Below, piece after piece: positions 53,239-62,271 of a stretch of 64,000 nt of DNA. Made by a program: the position numbers and the translations under genes. Every line of letters begins with the position of its first letter. Within the stretch, counting starts at the first letter, position 1. Source of the DNA: Ilyomonas sp963790435 (lineage in GTDB: Bacteria; Bacteroidota; Bacteroidia; Chitinophagales; Chitinophagaceae); contig CAWBOI010000003.1 of NCBI GenBank assembly GCA_963790435.1, positions 62,001-126,000 of the forward strand, in the 5' to 3' direction. Below the pieces are notes generated by a model. The model was not told the origin of the DNA and made no database searches. It saw nothing but the letters and a program-made list of their open reading frames with translations.

Positions 53239-53410
53239 ACAATATTCTTTTAAGGTGATACAAAAAAAATACAACGCCACACAAAATGCAGCGTTGCACC
53301 AATTCAAAAATAAGTGTTTTTCCTAAATGAAAAAAGAGCAAAAAAACCTTACGGTTTGTTTTTGTTGATAATTGTTGTTTTTATAAAATTCTTAACCGCC
53401 TCGTTTTATC

Positions 53411-53442
53411 GTTGTTTTCTTTTTTGCAGGACAAGTATATTT
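53411..53442 (+). promoter_or_regulatory. Possible promoter of the enoyl-CoA hydratase gene
   Basis: TTG at 53411 and TATATTTG at about 53435-53442 have the spacing of a Bacteroidota promoter, about 45 bases before the ATG. The -33 element is only partly conserved. Confidence 0.4.
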
Positions 53443-53485
53443 GTTGTAATAAAAACAAACCACTTATTCATCAAACCAAAAAGCA

Positions 53486-54277
53486 ATGGCAATTAACAAC
53501 AGCAACACCGATGGCAGCTATGTAAGAGGCGAATTACACGCTCATACTTATACTATTGAATGGCATCATCCGCAGGGCAATTCATTAACCTCTGCCATGT
53601 TGGGCGGCTTGTTAAACGAAGTGTCGTATGCTGCGCATAACAATGATGTACGAGTGATTTTACTCCGCTCAGTTGGCGCTGCATTTTGCGGTGGAGCTTC
53701 GTTTACCGAACTGCTGCAACTGCAAAACGAAAAAGGGGCAACACAATTTTTTAGTGGTGTTTCCAATGTTATTCTTGCTATGCGGCGTTGCCCCAAATTT
53801 ATTGTTGCGCGTGTGCATGGCAAATGTGTAGGCGGCGGCTTAGGCATTGCAGCGGCTGCCGATTATGCCATTGCTGTGGAAGGAGCCGAAATCAAACTGA
53901 GCGAGCTTACCCTTGGCATTGGTCCGTTTGTGGTGGGTCCGGCAGTAGAACGGAAAACAGGATTGTCAGCATTTAGTCAGCTTTCTATTGATGCAGGCAA
54001 TTGGCGAAACGCAGACTGGGCGCGGCGCAAAGGCATTTATGCAGAATTGCATCCGAGCGTTGAAAGCATGGAAGAATCCATTGCAAGACTCACCAATTCG
54101 CTGGCGCATTACAGTCCCGAAGCGATGGCAGAAGTAAAGAAAATGATATGGCACAACACCGAACATTGGGAACAATTGCTGCCTGAACGTGCTGCCATTA
54201 GCGGCAAGTTGGTGATGAGCGAAGCCGCAAGACATTTTTTGGATAAGTTTAGGGAAGATAAGGCGATTGCGAAGTAG
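53486..54277 (+). CDS. Enoyl-CoA hydratase/isomerase family protein
   Basis: A 263-residue crotonase-fold protein of fatty-acid or branched-chain acyl-CoA breakdown. The oxyanion-hole loops are RSVGAAFCGGASFTEL and KFIVARVHGKCVGGGLGIAA. The block IKLSELTLGIGPFVVGPAVE carries the catalytic-region glutamate, but the following motif is not the usual PGxGG. The substrate is therefore unclear (methylglutaconyl-CoA-type hydratases are a possibility). The start MAINNSNTDG follows a plausible promoter. A copy of the 11-mer lies 11 bases after the stop. Confidence 0.85.
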   Translation: MAINNSNTDGSYVRGELHAHTYTIEWHHPQGNSLTSAMLGGLLNEVSYAAHNNDVRVILLRSVGAAFCGGASFTELLQLQNEKGATQFFSGVSNVILAMRRCPKFIVARVHGKCVGGGLGIAAAADYAIAVEGAEIKLSELTLGIGPFVVGPAVERKTGLSAFSQLSIDAGNWRNADWARRKGIYAELHPSVESMEESIARLTNSLAHYSPEAMAEVKKMIWHNTEHWEQLLPERAAISGKLVMSEAARHFLDKFREDKAIAK

Positions 54278-54338
54278 GATTTTTTGGGCAAAAACAAACG
54301 TAAACGAATCTTTCAAGTGTTCCGCTTAAAAACATCAA

Positions 54339-54869
54339 ATGAGTAAGAGAAATAAAGTCAGGGTAGGGATAATTTTTGGAATTTTAATGGCGATTTCATC
54401 TATTGTATTTGGTTTGCTAACGGAAAGCAACTTAACAAGAGAACATATCTCTATCATTTTTATTCAAGCACTTATTGGTGGCTGCATACAAGGGGTTTTA
54501 TTTGGAAGTGTAGCTGGTTGGTTTGGCAATTCTAAATCAATAATGAAAGGAACTGAAATTAGATTAGAAGAAAATGAAACGATTTTATTTGAAGCACCTG
54601 CCAATCATTTTAAAAGCATAGAAGCAGTTGGCGGAAAATTGTATTTAACGAACAGCCGATTGGTGTTTCAATCGCATAAATTCAATTTCCAAAATCATCA
54701 GCTTTCCATTCCTTTATCGAACATTGCTAAAGTGAACAGATACAGAGCACTGGGAATTGCAAACACTGGTTTATCTGTAACAACTGCTGACAATACAATT
54801 GACAAATTTGTTGTTCAGCAGCGTGAGGAATGGATGAAAATACTGCAAAACCAAAACATAGTTGTATAA
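54339..54869 (+). CDS. GRAM-domain membrane protein
   Basis: A 176-residue protein with two N-terminal membrane helices (VGIIFGILMAISSIVFGLL and IIFIQALIGGCIQGVLFGSV) and a cytoplasmic GRAM/PH-like domain (LEENETILFEAPANHF, GGKLYLTNSRLVFQSHK, LSIPLSNIAKVNRYRA, REEWMKILQNQ). GRAM domains bind membrane lipids or proteins. The function in bacteria is unknown. Single gene. Confidence 0.75.
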   Translation: MSKRNKVRVGIIFGILMAISSIVFGLLTESNLTREHISIIFIQALIGGCIQGVLFGSVAGWFGNSKSIMKGTEIRLEENETILFEAPANHFKSIEAVGGKLYLTNSRLVFQSHKFNFQNHQLSIPLSNIAKVNRYRALGIANTGLSVTTADNTIDKFVVQQREEWMKILQNQNIVV

Positions 54870-54921
54870 GCCAGATGGCGATTTTCTGAATATATTTTTT
54901 TATAGCAAAAATTCATTTCAT

Positions 54922-55580
54922 TTATAGCTGTACCAGATTGTTTTTAATTGCGTATAACGCAAGCCCCACGCGGGTTTTAAGATCAAGTTTTTCGCATAGC
55001 GTATCCCGGTAGCCTTCAACGGTACGGGCACTTACAAACATCTTGTCGGCAATTTCTTTGTAAGTTAATTCGGTGCAGGCGTATTGTAAAAATTCAATTT
55101 CACGTGTCGTTAATTTAGCAAACGTTGACGTTGTATTTTTATCATCCGTGAGCAAACTGATTGAATTGATAACTTTACGTGTAATTAATTCATTGTAAAA
55201 ATAACCACGGCTCATCACTTCATCAAAAGCAAGCTTTAATTCAGCCGGGTCAGCATCTTTCAACACATATCCTTTTGCTCCGCTCTTAATCATTTTAATA
55301 ATTGCCGTTTCCGAATCCATCGTGCTTAACGCAAGAATCTTTATACCGGGGTAATTGCTATGCAGCCATTGTGCGGTTTCGTAGCCATTCATTTCAGGCA
55401 TGGCAATATCCATCAGCACAATGTCGGGCAGATGTTTTGAATTCAGTTGTTTAATAAAATCGTTACCGCCATGGCATCTAAAATCACTTCATGGTTAGAA
55501 AATAAATTGATAAGTGAAATCAATCCTTTTCTAAACATAGTATGGTCATCTACAATCGCTATCTTTCTTTTTTCAGGCAT
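54922..55580 (-). pseudogene. NarL/FixJ-type response regulator, frameshifted
   Basis: The full gene reads from ATG at 55580: RKIAIVDDHTMFRKGLISLI, then a frameshift near 55475-55485 (one base lost in ATGG-CGGT), then GNDFIKQLNSKHLPDIVLMD with the phosphoacceptor aspartate, and a LuxR-type HTH at the C-terminus (LTTREIEFLQYACTELTYKE, MFVSARTVEGYRDTLCEKL). Restoring one base gives about 219 residues, the normal length. Its start overlaps the stop of the kinase gene, so they form one operon. Without the first third the regulator cannot form a receiver domain. Confidence 0.82.
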
Positions 55581-56367
55581 AAGGTGTAAGTATGGTAATG
55601 GTTGTTCCTTCATTGGGTTCGCTATTCAATGCGTTGCCTTTACCTCCAATCAGTGCAGCACGATTTACAATGGTATGTGCAATCCGAAGCCATCTTTTTG
55701 AGATAATGAGTATCAGGATGAAAGCCAATGCCGTCATCCGATAATTTCGTATTTTCAGATGTTCCATTTCATAGCAAAATAAAACACTGGATGGCTTTCG
55801 CTTTCGAGTGTTTGATGATGTTTTGCAAGTGCTTCCTGAATGATTCGAAATGTGATGAGCTTCTTTTGTTGCTCTATACTTTTTCCAGCCTTCCACTCTC
55901 ATAGATGTAATCATCATACCCAAGCGATTGATGCGTTGCAATTCATATCCTGTTATCTCCGGAAGACTTAAAAGCAATACGCGTTCGGAGTTGAGGCTTT
56001 TGGCAATGTCGCGCAAATCAATCATGGCTTTGCTTACACTATCCCTTGCATCTGAAAGTAGCGCTCTATCAAGTGTTTCGGTTTGGTCAATGATATTCAA
56101 TTGCACTTTTGCTAAACTTAATATCTGCCCCACATTATCATGAATTTCTTGGCTGATGGTGTTGAAGGTTTGCTCCTGCATTTCAAGTTGGGATTGGAGG
56201 AGTTGCTGGGTGAAATTGATCTTCATTAGCATTTCTTTTTCCTGATGAACACGTTGTTGTTCGTTTATTGATAATCGCAAAACAGAGACTAATAATACCA
56301 ATACCCACAAACAGTAGCGTGATAATGATACGCTCAATCGTGACAATGACTTATTGTTTTTTTGCAT
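55573..56367 (-). pseudogene. Histidine kinase (HisKA_3/NarX-like), several frameshifts
   Basis: The readable middle frame has the dimerisation and phosphoacceptor helix QEQTFNTISQEIHDNVGQIL with the histidine, and DLRDIAKSLNSERVLLLSLP. The first helix is in another frame (IERIIITLLFVGIGIISLCF) between two compensating shifts near 56332 and 56270. The ATPase domain is scattered over other frames: KLITFRIIQEAL, QNIIKHSKAKAIQ, DDGIGFHPDTHYLKKDGFGL, then back to TIVNRAALIGGKGNA. At least five indels are needed to restore it, so it is a true pseudogene if the sequence is correct. Confidence 0.82.
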
Positions 56368-56972
56368 AAAATAAAACCATAACTTAAACGAAATATAGAT
56401 AACACGTTTAGTATTGACATCACCGCATTATACAAAGCTTGTCCACTAAACTTAATATTATTGTCGGCAATGTATTGCTGAAGACCTAATACAACCAAAG
56501 TTCCTAAACTAAATAACAGGTTGCCCGCGTTCATCCAAAAGAAGGGCTCTTTGTAAAGGCTTTGCAATTTGTTGTCATCAATGGCAACCTTCACCAATAC
56601 CAAACAGCTTAGCATGATATTTAAAATCATTATCAACATCAACGAATACGTATTGAATTGAAACCTGCCTTGTATAAAAAAATAATTCAAAAGGATGAGT
56701 AACAAACATAAGAGTGCAATGATAAAAAATGCGACTTTTGATTTTGATTGCAAGCCCAGCATTTTATAAAATAGATACAACGACATTGGTGCATACAAAA
56801 GCAAATAATAGTTGTACAAAAAGTAATTGTCCTTCCATCCGAAAGCTGCATAATTATCACCACAACAAATTAGCCGCACAACCAAAAAATAAGAATGAAT
56901 AAAAACAACAATGCCTTTATGCCGGTATAATGCTTTAAAAAAATAATGGCAATTAAAAAACTGGCAATTCAA
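56334..56972 (-). CDS. Membrane sensor-like protein upstream of the kinase
   Basis: A membrane protein with about six helices (YNYYLLLYAPMSLYLFYKML, VAFFIIALLCLLLILLNYFF, LMLIMILNIMLSCLVLVKV, PFFWMNAGNLLFSLGTLVVL). In Chitinophagaceae such proteins lie just before a NarX-like kinase and regulator and probably form part of the sensor. The 5' end is uncertain: the TTG at 56972 is weak, and the codons up to KALYRHKGIVVFIHS may include a further lesion. It overlaps the kinase start by 34 bases. It may be an operon in decay as a whole. Confidence 0.55.
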   Translation of the reverse strand: MNCQFFNCHYFFKALYRHKGIVVFIHSYFLVVRLICCGDNYAAFGWKDNYFLYNYYLLLYAPMSLYLFYKMLGLQSKSKVAFFIIALLCLLLILLNYFFIQGRFQFNTYSLMLIMILNIMLSCLVLVKVAIDDNKLQSLYKEPFFWMNAGNLLFSLGTLVVLGLQQYIADNNIKFSGQALYNAVMSILNVLSIFRLSYGFILCKKTISHCHD

Positions 56973-57801
56973 ATATAAAGAACCAATCTATTTGCATGTA
57001 AAAAGGATTTAGTGATAAGATGCAGAGGTTGTAAGCGGAGGATAATTTAGCGAGAAAGAAAATAAGTATAAAAGAACCCAGTATTAATTGATCATCGTTT
57101 TTACAAGGCAAACAGGAAGATCGTTAGCCTACCAGTGTCAGTTAATGTAGGAGATGGGTAAGCTCCGCCTAACCATCTGATTGTCCAGATTAAATCATTC
57201 ATCGCAGAAATATAACCAGAAGTGTAAATACGCTGATGTTCTAATTTAATATATGTTGCACCAATCACACAACTTAACCATTGTCACAATTGCATAGTAG
57301 GAAAGGACTAACCCATTTGGTATTGCAGTAGTTGCTATTGGGTTGGTTCATTTTTCCCTTTGTAATATTCGCTTTACACATTTTTTGCATAACTGCTTTA
57401 GCGATGTGTGCCGTTTTACCTTTCATTGAGTTACTGCAATATCTAGCGTTCAAAAGGGGTAAGCATACACGATTCTGTTGTACAAGAATTTAAATCTTTT
57501 ACCAAATCTTGTAAATAGTTGGCAAAATCGAAGTAATAGCATTTTTCATAGAGAATAATTTAATTGTTTATGAATAATCGAATTTACATCTTATAAATTC
57601 AATTGCAAGTTACTCATTTGCCTATACGTTAAGAAGTAGGATTTTCCCGCAATCCAATACCGTAAAAACCCTCTCTCTAATTTCCGCCCCTTCCCTCTTG
57701 CCTTCGCTTTCCTCTCCAAATAGCTTTGCATTGTGATTGAACGAATCAATCAACACCCGTAAGCCGAAAAGGGAAAACAGAGTAGGCGCAAAACATTTTA
57801 T
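56973..57801. other. 829-bp gap without a supported gene
   Basis: I see no convincing coding frame, RNA gene or repeat. A short open frame on the minus strand (57622-57861) has low-complexity Glu/Arg content and overlaps the start of the next gene, so I do not accept it. The stretch follows the decayed sensor operon and may itself be old coding sequence. Confidence 0.5.
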
Positions 57802-58014
57802 ATGAACACAAATCAAATCGTCCAAAACAACAGAGACATTACTTTGGTAAATGTTGACCAAGGCAAAACAGAATTTTGCAAAATCTGGCCTCAGGCCCGG
57901 GAAGGATTAAATGTATTAGAGGGCATCATTAAAAACCCCATTGCCAAAGCCGCCATCGGAATTGTAATTGCTGCAGGTGATGCCGTTTCAAAATCAATAT
58001 GCAGCACACAATAA
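57802..58014 (+). CDS. Hypothetical small protein, 70 aa
   Basis: Begins MNTNQIVQNNRDITLVNVDQ and ends with a glycine/alanine-rich hydrophobic stretch (AKAAIGIVIAAGDAVSKSI). No signal peptide and no family known to me. The codon use and clean start context look genuine. A copy of the 11-mer lies 7 bases after the stop, as with several other genes here. Confidence 0.55.
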   Translation: MNTNQIVQNNRDITLVNVDQGKTEFCKIWPQAREGLNVLEGIIKNPIAKAAIGIVIAAGDAVSKSICSTQ

Positions 58015-58094
58015 ATATGGGCAAAAACAAACATTACCCATTCATTACAATTCCTTCTAAAATTTATTTTTATTAACGTCTAAAAACGAATCAA

Positions 58095-58460
58095 ATGAAA
58101 CTCTTCAAAAATTACTTCATACCCCTTACATTTCTTACAGCATGTTTTTTATTTGGTTGCACTAAAGATCAAACCAAGAAACCTACGCCACCGGCCCAAG
58201 CACAAGTAACCGTACAGATTGATTATGTTGGAACAGGCGGCTTTTATAAAGATGATGTTACGCCTGCCTCTACCATCTATGTAATTGGAACCAATGGACC
58301 TTACCAGGTTGACCCAAGTAAGACTTACACACTTCAATACAAAGCCGATGAAAACTTTCCCGTTCTTACCAAAACGTGGTCGCCAACTTCAGGCCCCTGG
58401 ACAATTCATTGTTATGTGAGTGGCAATACCGAATATATATCCGTTCAACCGGGAAATTAA
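58095..58460 (+). CDS. Small lipoprotein, 121 aa
   Basis: A lipoprotein leader (PLTFLTACFLFGC, lipid on the cysteine) followed by a Pro/Gln-rich linker (KKPTPPAQAQ) and a beta-rich domain (VTVQIDYVGTGGFYKDDVTP, YTLQYKADENFPVL, CYVSGNTEYISVQPGN). It may be a surface or periplasmic lipoprotein with a beta-sandwich. It precedes the 257-aa secreted gene by 30 bases and is likely cotranscribed. Confidence 0.72.
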   Translation: MKLFKNYFIPLTFLTACFLFGCTKDQTKKPTPPAQAQVTVQIDYVGTGGFYKDDVTPASTIYVIGTNGPYQVDPSKTYTLQYKADENFPVLTKTWSPTSGPWTIHCYVSGNTEYISVQPGN

Positions 58461-58490
58461 TTCATTCATTACCTTCAAAATCTAACCTCT

Positions 58491-59264
58491 ATGTTACTAC
58501 TAAAACATGGCTTGGCACTTAGCATGATGCTATGTATAAGCCTTGCATCCTTCGCACAGGATATCATTATCAAACAAGACAAAACCGAAATCAAATCGAA
58601 GGTTTCGGAGATTACAGAAACTACTATCAAGTACAAGAAATGGGAAAATATAGATGGCCCATTGTATAGCCTTTCAAAAACAGATGTATTTATGATTTTG
58701 TACAGCAATGGGCAGCGCGAAGTTATCAATGGGGAAACCAAACCAACCCAGCAATTGAGCCAAATGGCGGATAACAATAACGCCACAACTGCGGTTAACC
58801 AACCACCAAATGCTCCTCTTGATTACAAGAAACTGAAAGTAAAATATACACCCTCGCGCATCAATATTGGCTTGCAACAGCCGCTGAGTATAGGCTCTAA
58901 TTGTGAATTCCGGATTGTAAAAAACATTTTTAACATCGGCATTGCTTACGATTATTTGTTTCCAAAAGACGAGTTTATCCTTTCCGAAAACTTTGGATTT
59001 GTGTATGGTAGTTTGTATGCACCGATAAACAGGTTGGCGGGAAATTATGAAAAGCAAGACAGGGGACTCTTTGTTTTTGCACATGCAGGATATGGGATAA
59101 CATCTTCGCAAATAAAAGATGATAACGATAAAACTTCAACTACCAATGCAGGCGGCTTTACATGGCGCGCCGGTATTGATTATTACATCACCAAAGGTTT
59201 TGGAGTTACCGTTTCTTCTTACGAGTTTAAAACTGCCTACGCTGGTCTTGTCTTTAATTTGTAG
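58491..59264 (+). CDS. Secreted outer-membrane-like beta protein, 257 aa
   Basis: The signal peptide (LALSMMLCISLASFAQ) is followed by DIIIKQDKTEIKSKVSEITE and IKYKKWENIDGPLYSLSKTD, a short domain that I have seen at the front of many Bacteroidota envelope proteins. The C-terminal half has alternating strands (INIGLQQPLSIGSNCEFRIV, GFGVTVSSYEFKTAYAGLVF) ending in a final aromatic strand typical of outer-membrane beta-barrels. A copy of the 11-mer encodes LFVFAHAG. Function unknown. Confidence 0.7.
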   Translation: MLLLKHGLALSMMLCISLASFAQDIIIKQDKTEIKSKVSEITETTIKYKKWENIDGPLYSLSKTDVFMILYSNGQREVINGETKPTQQLSQMADNNNATTAVNQPPNAPLDYKKLKVKYTPSRINIGLQQPLSIGSNCEFRIVKNIFNIGIAYDYLFPKDEFILSENFGFVYGSLYAPINRLAGNYEKQDRGLFVFAHAGYGITSSQIKDDNDKTSTTNAGGFTWRAGIDYYITKGFGVTVSSYEFKTAYAGLVFNL

Positions 59265-59396
59265 CAAAAAGTTTGGTTTTGCCCGTTTTTTTCTTTTTAT
59301 GGCAAAGAAGATGAACCAACAGTTTCTGCAATCATTCAAAAAAGAAAGTCAACCCTATATCTTTAAAAAACAATCCGCACTCGCGTTGTGCAAAAC

Positions 59397-59450
59397 AAGA
59401 GAGGATATAAGCGATTATGATTTCAGCTTATATCCTCTCTTTGTTTTTAT
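59397..59450 (+). terminator. Terminator between convergent genes
   Basis: Perfect 16-base arms AAGAGAGGATATAAGC (59397-59412) and GCTTATATCCTCTCTT (59426-59441) with a T-rich tail (TGTTTTTAT). It can serve the 257-aa gene and the antiporter gene. Confidence 0.88.
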
Positions 59451-59462
59451 ATAAAAAATGAA

Positions 59463-60800
59463 TTAACGCGGTAAAGAAAGCGTTGACTCGTGCAGGACGT
59501 TGCCATTAATCAATCTTGTATTCGCAATGGATATAGTTTCATCATTTACCATTGTTTGTTTTTGCACATGTTTATTCAAAAACAATTTCATCAGCGGCCC
59601 TGCAATGAGTATGGTGAGCATCGTCATTATTACCAGTCCGACAAATATTTTTTCATCAATAATCTTTGCGCTCAGGGCAACACTACCCAACACAATTTCC
59701 TGTGAGCCGCGCGCATTCATGCCAAAAGCAATGGCAAGCGATTCGTTCTTTTGAATGCCACTCATCCGCGCACCCAAACCGGCGCCAATCACTTTGGCAA
59801 CGCACGCAATGCCAACAATCAACACCACGATGGACAAATTGAAATTGGTTACAAAATTTACCCGCAAACCCACCGATGCAAAAAACAGGGGCGCAATAAT
59901 ATAAATCACAAACTGCTGCAATACGTTCTGTGTTGCCGAAGTAAAATATTTAGAATCGCCAACGGCAATGCCCATGAGGAACGCGCCAAATACACCGCGA
60001 ATACCCAGATATTCTGTAAACACAGCGCCTAAAAAACAAAGCGCGCAGCTTACAGTTATCAGCGTTCCTGAGCCTGAAAAATACTTGCTCGTTATGAAAA
60101 GAATTTTATCAATCAGCCATCTTCCAATTGTTACCATAAAAAGGGCAAAACCCAACACCACCAGCACTGATGAAAAAGAGCCTTCGCTTTTGTGGTTGTC
60201 AATCATTTTGATGATGATCGAAAACAAAACCCAGCCTAAAAAATCGTCAACCATAGCGGCTGTTATTACCAATCCGCCCACTTTGGTTTTGATGATATTT
60301 AAATCGAACAACACTTTTACAATCACCGATAATGCAGTGATGGAAAGCGCGGTTCCGAAAAAAAGAGAAGGAATCAACCTGCCATCAGGCGATGGCGGAA
60401 AAATATAATCGTGAAAAAACCAAATGGCTGCAAAACCCAATGCAAAGGGAAATAAAATGCCCATGATGCTAATAGAAGCGGCTTGCTTTCCCTGCCTGCG
60501 AATTTGCTTTACATCCACTTCAATTCCGGCAACAAACATCAGCATGATAACGCCTATGTTTGCCAGCCCGTCAAACGCTCCGAAAGCTCGTGCATCATTA
60601 ATAAAAATGGTTGAAAAAAGGTGTGGAAATACTGAACCCAGCAACGATGGACCAATGATAATGCCTGCTAAAATTTCGCCCACCACAACCGGCTGTTTTA
60701 GCTTGCGGCACACCTCACCCAAAACGCGGGCAATGATAAGAACCAGGCTAACCATGATGAGGAAATGAAGAACTTCGGTAGAACTTAATTTAGATACCAT
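59463..60800 (-). CDS. Cation:proton antiporter (CPA2, KefB-like)
   Basis: A 445-residue membrane protein with about 12-13 helices, of the CPA2 monovalent cation:proton antiporter family (Na/H exchanger fold). KQPVVVGEILAGIIIGPSLL is helix 2, LMFVAGIEVDVKQIRR the loop after helix 4, and AAMVDDFLGWVLFSIIIKM carries the ion-binding acidic pair. GMNARGSQEIVLGSVALSA matches the conserved 'R-G' helix. It has no C-terminal TrkA-N domain, so it is not a ligand-gated KefB/C of full length. A copy of the 11-mer encodes HVQKQTM near the C-terminus. Confidence 0.9.
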   Translation of the reverse strand: MVSKLSSTEVLHFLIMVSLVLIIARVLGEVCRKLKQPVVVGEILAGIIIGPSLLGSVFPHLFSTIFINDARAFGAFDGLANIGVIMLMFVAGIEVDVKQIRRQGKQAASISIMGILFPFALGFAAIWFFHDYIFPPSPDGRLIPSLFFGTALSITALSVIVKVLFDLNIIKTKVGGLVITAAMVDDFLGWVLFSIIIKMIDNHKSEGSFSSVLVVLGFALFMVTIGRWLIDKILFITSKYFSGSGTLITVSCALCFLGAVFTEYLGIRGVFGAFLMGIAVGDSKYFTSATQNVLQQFVIYIIAPLFFASVGLRVNFVTNFNLSIVVLIVGIACVAKVIGAGLGARMSGIQKNESLAIAFGMNARGSQEIVLGSVALSAKIIDEKIFVGLVIMTMLTILIAGPLMKLFLNKHVQKQTMVNDETISIANTRLINGNVLHESTLSLPR

Positions 60801-60977
60801 GCAGTGCTATTTAGAAACGTGGCTTTCTTTTTAAAAAGACAAAAGTAAAAGGTTTTAGAATACTCTACTAAATTTATAGGAATATAATTTATTAAACTTT
60901 AGGAGCACAATTTGAAAATAGGGCAAAAACAAAAGTGATTTTCATTTCACTTCTTCTCATTACTTATTTTTACACCA

Positions 60978-61619
60978 ATGCGACAGCAACTTTTTTTATT
61001 TAATGAAGAAAGCGAAGACAGCCAACTCCGAAAAGAGGCTGTTGATCAGCTTAATAATTTACCTGGTATAAAAGAAACGCAAGATGCCGAAGGCCTTGCT
61101 GTGATTGAGTTTGACGAGCTATCAATTGTTACCGAACAGGAAACAGAGCCGCCTGCCAATCCGTTTGCTCAAATACAACAAAAACAACAGGATAAGATAG
61201 ATACCCTTCTTCTCATGCCCAACAAAAAACGGGGAAGAAAATCGTTTAAAGACATGGACGAAGAATCCATTTTAATTGATGTTCCACCCGATGAAGTGCT
61301 CTACCAAAAAAAATATTACCGAACCAGCCAGGTAGCTGAATGGCTGGGCGTTACACAATCGCAACTGCGAGCCTGGGAAACGGAATTTGATATTTTGCAA
61401 CCGAAGAAAAATGGCAAAGGCGACCGTTTTTTTAGACCGGAAGATGTAAAAAATTTAAAGCTTATTTATCACTTACTTCGTGTGCGAAAATTTACTGTAC
61501 AGGGCGCGAAGCAATATTTGCAGGAGAACAAAAAAAAGGTACAAAACCAAACGCAGCTGTTACAATCACTGCAAGGCTTCAAACAATTTTTAATAGAACT
61601 TAAAGCCATATCAGGATGA
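60978..61619 (+). CDS. MerR-family transcriptional regulator
   Basis: A 213-residue regulator with a long acidic N-terminal region (residues 1-110: FNEESEDSQLRKEAVDQLNN, LMPNKKRGRKSFKDMDEESI) and a MerR-type winged helix (TSQVAEWLGVTQSQLRAWET, FRPEDVKNLKLIYHLLRVRK) near residues 115-185. The dimerisation coil follows (KQYLQENKKKVQNQTQLL). The N-terminal extension is unlike classic MerR, which starts with the HTH. The target is unknown. A copy of the 11-mer lies upstream at 60923. It overlaps the thioredoxin gene by 4 bases (ATGA). Confidence 0.85.
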   Translation: MRQQLFLFNEESEDSQLRKEAVDQLNNLPGIKETQDAEGLAVIEFDELSIVTEQETEPPANPFAQIQQKQQDKIDTLLLMPNKKRGRKSFKDMDEESILIDVPPDEVLYQKKYYRTSQVAEWLGVTQSQLRAWETEFDILQPKKNGKGDRFFRPEDVKNLKLIYHLLRVRKFTVQGAKQYLQENKKKVQNQTQLLQSLQGFKQFLIELKAISG

Positions 61620-62182
61620 AAAAAATAGTTATCCTCATCAACATTTTATTATCAGCCACGTTTGGTTTTGCACAAATTTCAACCAGCCAAACTGTGCAGC
61701 CTTACACCACTACAATCAACACAAAAGAAAAAGTTTTAAAAGGCTTATTGAACCGTTCTGTTATTGAAAACGATACTACATTTAAGTGGTTCAGAAACAA
61801 CTATAGCTTAGGCAGAGTGGACGCTGCTGCGGTGGATGCGTTTAAAAAGAAAGGATCTCAAATTCACATGGTAATTTTTGGCGGAACCTGGTGCGAAGAC
61901 ACGCAAAATTTGTTGCCGCAATTTTATCGCTTAGCAGATAGCTCAGGTTTTCCCGATTCGTGCATCACGTTAATTGGCGTTGACAGAAATAAAAAAACAC
62001 TCGACAATTTGAGCGATGCATTTCACATTACCAACGTGCCTACTTTTATTGTGATGAAAGAGGGAAAAGAAATTGCCCGTGTAGTTGAATACGGCAAGTA
62101 TGGACAGATTGATAAAGAACTGGGTGAAATTGTAAATGCAGCACAGTCCGCCGCAGCGAAAGCTTTAAAGCCCCGGCCCTAA
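61616..62182 (+). CDS. Secreted thioredoxin-fold protein
   Basis: A 188-residue exported protein, signal peptide KKIVILINILLSATFGFAQ, then a thioredoxin-like domain. The active-site position reads FGGTWCEDTQNL: only one cysteine (WCEDT in place of WCxxC), so it cannot make the normal disulfide exchange. Later segments VDRNKKTLDNLSDAFHITNV and PTFIVMKEGKEIARVVEYG (with the cis-proline) are typical of the fold. It may bind thiols or act as a peroxidase-like or chaperone protein. It is translationally coupled to the MerR-like gene, so the regulator may respond to the same stress. Confidence 0.85.
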   Translation: MKKIVILINILLSATFGFAQISTSQTVQPYTTTINTKEKVLKGLLNRSVIENDTTFKWFRNNYSLGRVDAAAVDAFKKKGSQIHMVIFGGTWCEDTQNLLPQFYRLADSSGFPDSCITLIGVDRNKKTLDNLSDAFHITNVPTFIVMKEGKEIARVVEYGKYGQIDKELGEIVNAAQSAAAKALKPRP

Positions 62183-62271
62183 AGGGAGTTCTGAAACTAC
62201 ATCCATAACTCACCACTCACCACTCATTTCAATTAACCATTAACAATTACCAATTAAAAATAAAATAACCT

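Noticed and set aside
57000..57600. tRNA or small RNA in the 829-bp gap
   Set aside because: No cloverleaf, CCA-ending acceptor stem or clear hairpin could be found by eye.
57622..57861. Minus-strand frame of 79 codons
   Set aside because: It overlaps the start of the 57802 gene, has a charged low-complexity stretch and no supporting context.
59119..59454. Plus-strand frame after the 257-aa gene
   Set aside because: It overlaps the end of that gene in another frame and contains the terminator hairpin.
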